Made by a program: the position numbers and the translations under genes. DNA of 64,000 bases from JABDMH01 sp965223025. Its GTDB lineage: Bacteria; Bacteroidota; Bacteroidia; Chitinophagales; Saprospiraceae. Shown here one piece after another: positions 8,379-15,740 of the stretch (positions are counted from its first letter, which is position 1; each line of letters opens with the position of its first letter). The notes beneath the pieces were generated by a model. That model was not told the origin of the DNA, searched no databases, and saw only the letters and a list, made by a program, of their open reading frames with translations. The stretch is from contig CBDCVP010000022.1 in NCBI GenBank assembly GCA_965223025.1, positions 930,001 through 994,000 of the forward strand, given 5' to 3'.

Positions 8379-8945
8379 ATGGAAACCCAGACTGCTATAT
8401 TGAAGACATTATTGGGGCAAGAAATCGGCACAGTACTATACGGAAGCTCTCAATTTTCGCCATTTGAAGATTCGAATCGATTTCACATTTTCAATGATTT
8501 GGCATTAGTCGTATTCGAGAAACATGAAATTCAGCTTCTTGAATACAGATTGATTGCTTCAAACCCAATTTATAAACGTCATGATAATAGATGCAAACTA
8601 ATGATCAGGAAACATACTCACGAAATGAAGGAAAAAATTGTATTTAAGTTTAAGGAGTATGATAATAATCTCACAGTTGACTTAAGAGCTGATAGGATCT
8701 GGCTGATTGAGAATAGTTCCTCTGCTGAGCATCTGGCAGAACTTAAGGATTATCCAACCCTAACCTCGACAATAGCTTTTGAAGATACTAGGAAAGAAAG
8801 ATATCTGGTTGTGACCTCTCATCGGGGCCAATCAGAGAGCTATATGAAAAGGATTTCCGTAAAGTTTGGTACTGGCATCTTTTTCAAACGATTTAAAGAA
8901 ATCAGTGGAATGGAGTCACACATTGTGAGCAAATTTGAATGTTAG
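8379..8945 (+). CDS. Unknown cassette protein, 188 residues
   Basis: A soluble protein with no signal peptide or membrane segment and alternating strand-like segments (IGTVLYGSSQFSPF, FNDLALVVFEKHEIQLL). I do not recognise the family. It starts 21 bp after the core GTTATATCCA (8358-8367) and ends 4 bp before the exact complement TGGATATAAC (8950-8959), so gene plus boundaries form a clean single-gene cassette. There is no ribosome-binding site of Shine-Dalgarno type, usual for Bacteroidota. Confidence 0.72.
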   Translation: METQTAILKTLLGQEIGTVLYGSSQFSPFEDSNRFHIFNDLALVVFEKHEIQLLEYRLIASNPIYKRHDNRCKLMIRKHTHEMKEKIVFKFKEYDNNLTVDLRADRIWLIENSSSAEHLAELKDYPTLTSTIAFEDTRKERYLVVTSHRGQSESYMKRISVKFGTGIFFKRFKEISGMESHIVSKFEC

Positions 8946-8952
8946 CAACTGG

Positions 8953-9095
8953 ATATAACAGGCAAGTAAGACGTCATATTGGCTAATGCAGATCGGAACT
9001 GGAATAATCGTATTAAGTTTGTTAAATTGAAAGTGCTAACAAGAAAATCAAGGGCTTTGGATTACTAGCCAATACAGACTCTTATGGCCGGACCG
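8953..9095 (+). other. attC-like recombination site 4
   Basis: A 143-bp imperfect palindrome from ATATAAC to the G of GTTGTACA, near-identical in plan to site 2. The inner pairing blocks are TATTGGCTAATGC and TACTAGCCAATAC. It follows the 188-residue cassette gene and its 5' core complements that cassette's start. Confidence 0.72.
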
Positions 9096-9230
9096 TTGTA
9101 CAAATCCCCATGGATTCTCTCTAATTAGTTCGTTTTCATGAGCTGAATGGCTCCGTATTAGCGGATGGAAAGTCAGTCAAAGGATACAGATATGAAATAA
9201 AGAGAATCGCTGATAGAAGACCATGGTTCT
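9096..9230. other. Intergenic stretch after attC-like site 4
   Basis: No gene recognised. The segment begins with a core GTTGTAC whose complementary partner GTACAAC was not found downstream, so this cassette is probably broken by the recombinase fragment that follows. Confidence 0.5.
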
Positions 9231-9420
9231 TACATGACTTTAAAGAATTATAGCGAGCAAACCATCTCAAGCTACCTTCGCACGGTACGCATGTTTTACG
9301 ATGATTGCACGAGAGCAAGATGCGTGGTAGAATCAGTCAAGAACGCGCAAGGCAGTACTTGTTGATGCCCATCAAGGGCGTGAGTGTTTCGGTCCTTTCT
9401 CGGGTTAACTGCGGAGAATG
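9231..9420 (+). pseudogene. Decayed N-terminus of a tyrosine recombinase
   Basis: Reading from 9231 gives LKNYSEQTISSYLRTVRMFY, a typical N-terminal SAM-like domain of XerC/D-type recombinases. A frame change near 9330 then continues as QERARQYLLMPIKG, closely matching the left edge of the window (HAKQYLLMRIKSG) in both DNA and protein. At least one frameshift and no catalytic domain, so non-functional. It indicates a second copy of the same recombinase was once embedded in the array. Confidence 0.7.
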
Positions 9421-9550
9421 CTCCAAACCCGCGATCAAATTTTTGTGATAACACTCACAGCGGCTAAACTGGTAAAAGTGTATCTTTGAAATGGTGTTGG
9501 CCACGGCTGTACGATCATCCCAATGTTTCTACACTTAAATACTTCCAAAA

Positions 9551-9832
9551 ATGAAACAACTATTTTTAACAACTTCCGTGCTCTTCTTGATATCTGTTGG
9601 ATGTAATACGCAAACAATAAGTAACGAAGGTTACTGCTCCATCAGTTTAAACGACTTGCATTCACTTCCGACAGAGACCGAATGGAAGGCTGCTGCTAAA
9701 GCCAAAAAAAAATCGACATCAGAAAGTAATCCGCATGGCCAAGTCCTTAGTTTAGATAACTTGCATTCACTCCCGACTGAGGCTGAATGGAAAAGGGCTG
9801 CAACTTTCGGCAAGAGATTAGATGCAAATTAA
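9551..9832 (+). CDS. Small lipoprotein with a duplicated LHSLPTE motif
   Basis: 93 residues with a signal peptide and lipobox (LFLISVGC, Cys18), so predicted to be membrane-anchored after lipidation. The mature part contains two copies of L-x-(D/N)-LHSLPTE-x-EWK-x-AA, separated by about 30 residues of polar linker. The two copies are also similar at DNA level with synonymous differences, so selection on the motif is likely. Family unknown. It lies in the rightward cassette series but its own cassette boundaries are unclear; a GGATATAAC core follows at 9920-9928. Confidence 0.55.
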   Translation: MKQLFLTTSVLFLISVGCNTQTISNEGYCSISLNDLHSLPTETEWKAAAKAKKKSTSESNPHGQVLSLDNLHSLPTEAEWKRAATFGKRLDAN

Positions 9833-10007
9833 TAGCAGCTAGCAAGTAACTTCTAACATCCTTGAAACCCAACCAATTAAGCCCAGAAAGAGCCCTCCTT
9901 GGTCAAAGGGGAAGAGCCAGGATATAACACCGTAAATGATGATCAGTCCTGCTGACGCGGCGACCGTCACATGCGATTGGACGTTAGCGTTCATTAGAAA
10001 AATAACA

Positions 10008-10556
10008 ATGGAAATAAGAAAGACGATATTACCTAAAAACTCCATTCTAAAGGATACAAACTTTGAATATCTAGATAGTTTTCAAGGGGAATATCTTGAT
10101 GTGAATGATGAAACTAGCTCTAAAGATATTGGCAAAGCATTTTTCACCTCGGCACCTAAATGGACAGCCCAATTATTTGAATTAAGAAATCGGATAGCTT
10201 CTGTTTTTGGACTAAAAACTCCAGAAAAGACTAATAACAGAAAAGAACTACTTGATAATTTTAATTGTGAATTGGGTGAAAAACTTGGACTTTTTACCGT
10301 GTATCATAGAAACGAGAATGAAGTAATACTTGGAGAAGATGACAAACACTTAGATTTTAGAATCTCACTATATAAGGAAAGTAAAACTAATGATATTGGA
10401 AGTAAAATTTTAACTTTATCAACAACCGTCAAGTTCAACAATAGGTTTGGAAAATTATATTTCTTGCCTGTCAAGCCATTTCATAAATTGATTGTTCCAA
10501 GAATGCTAAAGGGAATAATAAACCAAATTGAAACAGAAAGGAATACGAACCGCTAA
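10008..10556 (+). CDS. DUF2867-like cassette protein
   Basis: 182 residues from the ATG at 10008; an upstream in-frame ATG at 9936 would read through the preceding cassette core, so it is not preferred. Segments such as KAFFTSAPKWTAQLFELRNR, GEDDKHLDFRISL and KLYFLPVKPFHKLIVPRML resemble DUF2867 proteins, which are thought to have a START/SRPBCC-like fold. Function unknown. The gene starts 25 bp after core GTTAGCGTTC (9983-9992), and its stop lies within GAACCGCTAAT, a near-complement of that core, the single-gene cassette layout. Confidence 0.68.
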   Translation: MEIRKTILPKNSILKDTNFEYLDSFQGEYLDVNDETSSKDIGKAFFTSAPKWTAQLFELRNRIASVFGLKTPEKTNNRKELLDNFNCELGEKLGLFTVYHRNENEVILGEDDKHLDFRISLYKESKTNDIGSKILTLSTTVKFNNRFGKLYFLPVKPFHKLIVPRMLKGIINQIETERNTNR

Positions 10557-10574
10557 TCGAGTAGAGTGAGGCGG

Positions 10575-11310
10575 CAAGAATTAGCCGCTTCCAGCTCTTC
10601 TTCACTATGCTAAGACGATACTTGCTGCGCTCTCCCTCCTTGTATTATAGGTAGGTAAAGCAGTGTCCCAATAGTTCGAATTTAACTTGGTCGGCATACT
10701 GAGGTCCTCTCCTTGTTCACTTCTAATTTTAGCTGCGTCTTAAGGAATCTGGTAATACTGTTTAGTACGCGATATGCAGCTATGTTTGCTCTTTAAGAAC
10801 ATGCTGCAGTCATCTGAATACGCGACAACCTAATTCGTCAAATACTCAGCTCATTATCAAAACTCTGTCAATAATATATTTGAAAGCAGTGGACTCAAGG
10901 AGCCACCTTGTGATGTTCCCTCAGTCCGATTGCAATAATGTCCTTTACAGATCATTCCTGCTTGTAGATATTTGCGTAACAGTCGAAGTAAAATCTTATC
11001 TGAAATCCTCCGGCGCAGTAGTCCCATAATCTTGTCATGGTCTACCTTGTCAAAGAAACTCTTCAGAACCAGGTCAATGATGTGTTGGTACCCTGTATTG
11101 ATATAGTCATCGGCTTTTGCCAGTGCCTGGGCCTAAATTCATTTTGGTCGAAAGCCGTAGCTATACTCCGAAAACATCGGGTCCCAAATCTAGCTAAGGA
11201 CTTGATGAATCGCTTGCTGTATATACGATCAATTGCTGTCGGTATCCCCAATTTTCGAACACCGCCATCTCCTTCAGGTATCTTCTACTCCCCCAGTACT
11301 ACTTCTGGTA
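10575..11310 (-). pseudogene. Group II intron reverse transcriptase remnant
   Basis: The minus strand reads in shifting frames through typical group II intron RT blocks: EGDGGVRKLGIPTAIDRIYS near 11290-11230, FRPRHWQKP near 11125, FFDKVDHDK-like sequence near 11050, then a GTSQGGSLSPLLSN block near 10920-10880. A YADD-like region lies near 10820, and KFELLGH and KEGERSKYRLSIVKKSWKRL occur near 10670-10595. Several frameshifts and stops mark it as dead. Both ends are cut: the right side joins repeat copy B and the left abuts the end of the DUF2867 cassette. It opposes all cassette genes in orientation. Confidence 0.78.
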
Positions 11311-11319
11311 TGTAACTTA

Positions 11320-11494
11320 CAATCTCAATATCCCACTTACACAGTGCCTTAATTATCATATCTTAGCCACACAGATATCTACGCGTTGCCCTTTTGCAGG
11401 GCTTCGTTCAACTGAGATGTTTGCGTCCATAGACATATCAGGGATGAAGTCGAGCTTGTAGTCTTTGAGTGATAGACGCAGACATTCCTTTGAG
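11320..11494 (+). repeat. Non-coding cassette repeat, copy B (left-truncated)
   Basis: Resumes the shared repeat at caatctcaatatcc and runs through acttacacagtgccttaatt, atctacgcgttgccc and cttcgttcaactga to the terminal palindrome. The left half is replaced by the reverse transcriptase remnant. Confidence 0.75.
11406..11494 (+). other. attC-like recombination site 5
   Basis: Begins GTTCAAC and ends at the G of GTTATCAC. The inner arms agatgtttgcgtc and gacgcagacatt pair with two mismatches. The following TTATCACTC is the complement of the end of the serine hydrolase cassette (12790-12799). Confidence 0.65.
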
Positions 11495-11508
11495 TTATCA
11501 CTCATAAG

Positions 11509-12795
11509 ATGAAGATCAGCATAAGACATATACCATTCCTTCTAATCACAATAATTTCCATTACTAGTTGCCGTTTAGCAAAGATGAGTCAATTTCACTT
11601 CTCTGAAAATCATCAGAAACCGAAACAACAAAAAGTAGCAATTTCACACGATCCTGCAGCCGTCTTTAAATTTGTTTCTGGTGACAAACAAACTCAGAAC
11701 TTCATTTCAGAAATAAAATACAGCCCTTACTCCAAAAAGAAAAGGAAGACGTACCAGCTCCTTGAGTACCTAAAGGAAGAAACTAAAACGACTGCTTTCA
11801 TAGTAATTCGAAAGGACACAATCCTATTTGAGAAATATTTCCAATCCTATGATGAAAATTCACTATTGCCATCCTGGTCAATCTCTAAATCTTTTGTTGG
11901 AGCGCTCACGGGAATTGCCAACCAAGAAGGTCATCTTGCAAAATCGGATCTGCTCACCAACTATATACCAGAGTTACTAGAATTTGACGATTATTGGTCT
12001 GAAGTAACAATACAACATCTACTAAATATGCGATCCGGTATTGACTTCAATGAAGATAATTATGCTAATCCCTTTTCCGATATCTCAGATTTGTATATAT
12101 CTAAAAATATTCTTTCGCTGCTACCGAACATAGAATTTAGATACAGACCAGGCACCCATCATTCCTACAGTAGCCTTGACACCCAGTTGCTAGCCCTAGG
12201 GCTAGAGAGGTCAACCAACAAATCACTTGCGAGGTATCTTGAGCAGAAATTATGGATTCCTCTCGGAATGGAATCTCATGCAACATGGACTGTTGATAGC
12301 CATGACGCAAAGAATACGAAAGGATTTTGTTGTCTAGATGCAACCCTAAGAGACTACGCCAAATTTGCAAGACTGTTTCTCAAGCACGGTAAGTGGGACG
12401 ATGAGCAAATCATTGATTCTACATGGATACAAGAATGCACGCAACCAGACTTTAGCAACGACTGCTACCAAAATCACTGGTATAGTCAAAAAAGCTACCT
12501 CTATCATCAAGACACTTCTGGAAACTACAAGATGACGACATTCCCTGATTCTATTTCCGCGGAAAGTAAGATCAAAAGAAACAACTACCAGCAACCAATG
12601 AAACACTGGAATAACTCCGGACAATGGATCATTCAAAACTGTGGTCCGGAGTTTTATGCCCTTGGAATATTTGGTCAGGAACTATTTGTCGATCCTAAGA
12701 ATGATCTAATCTTCATACGATTGGGGCAGAAATGGGATGCAGTGTATTATAATATTTTCTCTACGATCAAAAGAGAATTGAAGAACTACGAGTGA
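11509..12795 (+). CDS. Beta-lactamase-fold serine hydrolase lipoprotein
   Basis: 428 residues. The signal peptide ends in a lipobox (SIITS-type region with Cys21), predicting a lipid-anchored envelope protein. The fold is that of penicillin-binding proteins and class C beta-lactamases. The catalytic SxxK is S124-I-S-K127 in SWSISKSF, the second motif is probably the Tyr of HHSYSSLDTQ, and NSGQW is in the third-motif region. Substrate unknown; family members are mostly esterases or D-aminopeptidases, so resistance should not be assumed. Start lies 5 bp after cassette core GTTATCACTC and the stop codon lies inside its complement GAGTGATAAC. Confidence 0.85.
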   Translation: MKISIRHIPFLLITIISITSCRLAKMSQFHFSENHQKPKQQKVAISHDPAAVFKFVSGDKQTQNFISEIKYSPYSKKKRKTYQLLEYLKEETKTTAFIVIRKDTILFEKYFQSYDENSLLPSWSISKSFVGALTGIANQEGHLAKSDLLTNYIPELLEFDDYWSEVTIQHLLNMRSGIDFNEDNYANPFSDISDLYISKNILSLLPNIEFRYRPGTHHSYSSLDTQLLALGLERSTNKSLARYLEQKLWIPLGMESHATWTVDSHDAKNTKGFCCLDATLRDYAKFARLFLKHGKWDDEQIIDSTWIQECTQPDFSNDCYQNHWYSQKSYLYHQDTSGNYKMTTFPDSISAESKIKRNNYQQPMKHWNNSGQWIIQNCGPEFYALGIFGQELFVDPKNDLIFIRLGQKWDAVYYNIFSTIKRELKNYE

Positions 12796-12855
12796 TAACA
12801 GGCGGTGACCACGCCAGCCACCCGGGGGGAATAGCCGGCCAGTACCGCCAATCCG
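12793..12855 (+). other. attC-like recombination site 6 (short)
   Basis: A 63-bp site from GATAAC to the G of GTTGAACC. GGCGGT at 12801-12806 pairs with ACCGCC at 12844-12849, next to the core pair. Its 5' core complements the start of the hydrolase cassette; its 3' core GTTGAAC fits GTTRRRY exactly and complements GTTCAAC at 13183-13189. Confidence 0.65.
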
Positions 12856-12943
12856 TTGAACCGTCGAACAGACTTTTTGATCGTGGATATCATGACCGAT
12901 CAAAACTGGATGCAAACCTACATTACTTTACCGTGAAACAAAT

Positions 12944-13240
12944 CATCACCGAATGCGACCTGTGGCATACTACAATACAGATATGACGTGCTCACCTGGT
13001 AGGAGAGGTATATCCCTTTCTCTTGATCTTAACATTCATTGGTCAGATTACAGAGTCACGGGAGAAAACACATCGATCTTGTGGTTACAGGCAAACCCAA
13101 TCTCAATATCTTACTTACATATTGCATCAATTGTCATATCTTAGGCGCATAGTATCTACGCGTTGCCCTGTTGCAGGGCTTCGTTCAACTGAAATGTCTG
13201 CGTCCATATGCATATCAGGGATCAGGCCGGCTTGTAGACT
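12944..13240 (+). repeat. Non-coding cassette repeat, copy C (most complete)
   Basis: About 300 bp starting catcaccgaatgcgacctg and ending in a truncated version of the terminal palindrome: the left arm aaatgtctgcgtcc is present, but the right arm is missing where the next gene begins. With GTTGAAC at 12855 and GTTCAAC at 13183 it forms a cassette with no convincing gene. It supplies the left part missing from copies A and B. Confidence 0.75.
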
Positions 13241-13248
13241 TTTAGAAG

Positions 13249-13692
13249 ATGAATGAAAAAACGAACTCAAAAAATGACAATGCACGAATCGTGGATTGGT
13301 TAAATGATAATCCAAAAAAATTGTTTCAAATTGACGGATTTGGAGCTATTATATCTGCTATTCTGTTAGGAATTGTTTTAGTGAAATTGGAATATCTTTT
13401 TGGAATACCCAAACCGACTTTATATTTTCTTGCATCATTGCCGTGTATTTTTGCGGTTTATGACTTTTACTGCTATCTTAAAATTGATAATAACTTAGGA
13501 AGTTTCTTAAAAATAATTGCATTTGCAAACTTGATATATTGCTGCTTATCGATCGGATTAGCAATTTATCATAGAGAAGACATTTCGAATTTAGGATGGA
13601 TTTACATTTTAACCGAAATAGCAATTGTCAGTGGTCTCTCTCTTATCGAATTAAAGGTCGCAAAAAGACAAACTGAATTGACGAAAATTTGA
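13249..13692 (+). CDS. Unknown membrane protein, about four transmembrane helices
   Basis: 147 residues with a polar N-terminus (about 30 residues) followed by four hydrophobic segments, near residues 31-50, 58-75, 83-105 and 115-133, and a basic tail. The family is not recognised. It starts 8 bp after the truncated end of repeat copy C, so the attC-like site in front of it is damaged. It is followed by IS21 debris rather than a new site. Last gene of the rightward array. Confidence 0.65.
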   Translation: MNEKTNSKNDNARIVDWLNDNPKKLFQIDGFGAIISAILLGIVLVKLEYLFGIPKPTLYFLASLPCIFAVYDFYCYLKIDNNLGSFLKIIAFANLIYCCLSIGLAIYHREDISNLGWIYILTEIAIVSGLSLIELKVAKRQTELTKI

Positions 13693-14020
13693 TGAATCCA
13701 TACTATAATAATTGGAAAAGAAAAACCGGCAGCTAATAAGTAAAGATTCAAGTGGTTTGCAAAGCCTGCCCTGCTTGCAGGAGCTTCGAATCGCGTTGCG
13801 AGAAATACCTGTCTCCCGATCGATCTTCCGTATGGACCAGCCTTTTTCAATGCACTGTAGAATCTTTCTGATCTGAGTCATCGTCTTTGTTCTTTATACC
13901 ATGAAGTAGTTGCTTTTTAAAGCAACTTAGCTCATATTCGACTTGCTCAAATGTTACTTCTCTGGGGTGGGTCAATATCACCGGAATAGGTGGGTCAGTA
14001 TCGCCAGATTTTGCAGTACA
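13690..14020 (-). pseudogene. istA: IS21-family istA remnant with element end
   Basis: The minus strand from 13881 starts MTQIRKILQCIEKGWSIRKI and continues RETGISRN, the N-terminal HTH of IS21 IstA proteins; the frame breaks soon afterwards. Upstream (13960-14015) are tandem copies of gtgggtca-atatc / gtgggtca-gtatcg, typical terminal repeats of this family. Only one end and about 40 codons survive. It belongs to a different IS21 lineage from the intact element at 555-5341. Confidence 0.7.
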
Positions 14021-14505
14021 TCACAGAACACATGGCACAAGTATATTCGTCTTGTTGAACGACTGGATTTGCTGAATGAGGCTCTCTCGAAATCGATCAG
14101 TCATTTCTTTGGCTAGGATTAAAGCCTTTGGCATGATGTGGGTGTATGAAGAGAGCGCGCTAAATGATTAAATCAGTGAAGATCTTCTGCCTATCCAGTG
14201 AGTGAATCTGGTCAGATAGGAGATGATATTACCTGGTTTTTCAGGTGCTCGCATGGCATAGACCGTCCTATTATGGCAGTACAAACGATCCCCCATCAGA
14301 TCAAGACGCATCCCCTGGTCATCCACAAGATCCTTCAGGAGTGCCATGTCTATTCCTCTGAATTATAGGCTAATATAGTCCAAAATTCAGTATCTGATCA
14401 CCTTACTTTACTATTTCTCCTGCGCAGTCCAACTCAATGTAATCTGATATGCCCTCTATGCCCGTTTACTAACTTTCTATGATCTTAATCTTTCATTAAT
14501 CTTCT
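14021..14505. other. Stretch without a confident gene; one small minus-strand ORF
   Basis: Only one coherent frame is visible: 59 codons on the minus strand, 14347 to 14168, starting MALLKDLVDDQGMRLDLMGD. It has no recognisable family and no supporting promoter. The rest contains no repeat or RNA gene that I can support. Confidence 0.35.
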
Positions 14506-14536
14506 TTTGCAAGCATCAAAAATATTATTACTTTTG
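14506..14536 (+). promoter_or_regulatory. Predicted promoter of the hxlR-type regulator
   Basis: TTTG at 14506-14509 and TACTTTTG at 14529-14536 are separated by 19 nt, an exact match to the Bacteroidota -33/-7 consensus (TTTG, TAnnTTTG). The regulator ATG follows 18 nt later. The regulator may bind here to control itself (inference). Confidence 0.65.
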
Positions 14537-14553
14537 TTTTGCAAGTAATATAC

Positions 14554-15000
14554 ATGAGAGATTTGAAGCCTTTTAGATGCAAATGCCCCATCACCTCAGC
14601 GCTGGATATCGTAGGAGATAGGTGGACATTGGTTGTTATTAAACAGATGCTTTTCGAGGAGAAAAGTACTTTTAAAGACTTCACTGAAAGTCAAGAATCT
14701 ATTGCTACAAACATCCTTTCTTCAAGATTGAAACTGTTGGAGAAGTTTGGGATAATCAACAAAGAAAATCACCCCAAAAACAAGAAAACCAATATTTATA
14801 CTTTAACTAAAAAGGGCTTGTCCTTTACCCCCATTCTCATTGAACTTATGATTTGGAGCAAAGAGAATATCCAAGAATTTCATCCAAACCTCGATGTTCA
14901 TCCAGAAATAGATAAAATAAAAAGAAACATAGAACAATCTAGCAAACAAATCATTGAAACATATAACAATTTTAAGCAATCACTTTTCAAAATCAATTAA
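14554..15000 (+). CDS. HxlR-family winged-helix transcriptional regulator
   Basis: 148 residues from the ATG at 14554; an upstream in-frame TTG is not needed. It has the HxlR pattern: a Cys-rich N-terminus (RCKCPITSALDIVGDRWTLV), then a winged helix with LSSRLKLLEKFGIINKE and NIYTLTKKG. These dimeric regulators often respond to electrophiles or small aromatic compounds through the N-terminal Cys. The next gene begins 2 bp after the stop, so the two form an operon. Confidence 0.88.
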   Translation: MRDLKPFRCKCPITSALDIVGDRWTLVVIKQMLFEEKSTFKDFTESQESIATNILSSRLKLLEKFGIINKENHPKNKKTNIYTLTKKGLSFTPILIELMIWSKENIQEFHPNLDVHPEIDKIKRNIEQSSKQIIETYNNFKQSLFKIN

Positions 15001-15002
15001 TC

Positions 15003-15497
15003 ATGAGTGAATCAAATATGGAAAAACCGCAAATAATTTTGGACAATTACCTACAAGATCATTGGACTGAGCAAGAAACAGAGAACGTAAAATTGGTAGT
15101 CGATTTCTTTCAGCATTTAATGAATGAACATAATTATGAGTACACTTTAAACAATTTTGGTGGCGGTTCTTACATTCAACACAACAGAGCTATTCCCAAT
15201 GATATTGAAGGACTTGTTAGTTATGTAAAAACGATGGTCAAACGATTTCCAGAATACTCTTTCAATGTAAAGAAGATTTTTACTGACGGTGATTATGTCA
15301 TATTACACAGCCATACCACCATGAAAGCCAAGCACAGAGGCAATGAAAAGAAAGGCTTTATCATTACTGACACTTTCAGATTAAAAAACGGTAAATTAGC
15401 AGAGCACTGGGATGCTATACAACCAATCGATTTCTTTTCAAGATTTTTGATGTTAGTCACAGGTGGAGCGATAGGAAACAATAATCCCACTTTTTAA
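15003..15497 (+). CDS. SnoaL-like / NTF2-fold protein
   Basis: 164 residues with the cone-shaped alpha+beta barrel pattern of SnoaL-like polyketide cyclase relatives: NVKLVVDFFQHLMNEHNYEY, then YIQHNRAIPNDIEGL, and a late strand pair GDYVILHSHTTMKAK and TFRLKNGKLAEHWDAIQPI. Members act as cyclases, isomerases or small-molecule binders; the exact activity cannot be read here. Co-transcribed with the HxlR regulator, so probably a stress- or metabolite-induced enzyme (inference). Confidence 0.82.
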   Translation: MSESNMEKPQIILDNYLQDHWTEQETENVKLVVDFFQHLMNEHNYEYTLNNFGGGSYIQHNRAIPNDIEGLVSYVKTMVKRFPEYSFNVKKIFTDGDYVILHSHTTMKAKHRGNEKKGFIITDTFRLKNGKLAEHWDAIQPIDFFSRFLMLVTGGAIGNNNPTF

Positions 15498-15740
15498 TTT
15501 TGAGACGAATGGAGAAGGACAGAAAATAAACAAAGTAACCAAAAAAGCTAATCAAGATCTTAAACAAATTTAATATTGTACTTTTAACAATTGGTCAGAA
15601 AGACGACCTGATAAATATTTTAAGCAGGAGATATAAAAACTAGTCTTGAAGAAAGGGCGCCTATGCTTCCCTATCTCATCACTAAAAATCATGCTTTTAA
15701 ACTTGGCCAACGAGCATAGCTATAACTAACCTTTCTATTT

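Noticed and set aside
9839..10045. 68-residue hydrophobic minus-strand frame resembling a small membrane protein
   Set aside because: Its N-terminus would overlap the DUF2867-like cassette gene and its cassette core; no promoter or family supports it. Kept only as a remote possibility.
5342..13692. CRISPR array as an explanation of the repeats
   Set aside because: Repeats are long, irregularly spaced by genes and palindromic; there are no short regular spacers and no cas genes.
13602..13850. 82-residue minus-strand frame in the IS21 debris
   Set aside because: It overlaps the membrane protein gene in antisense and runs out of frame with the recognisable istA remnant.
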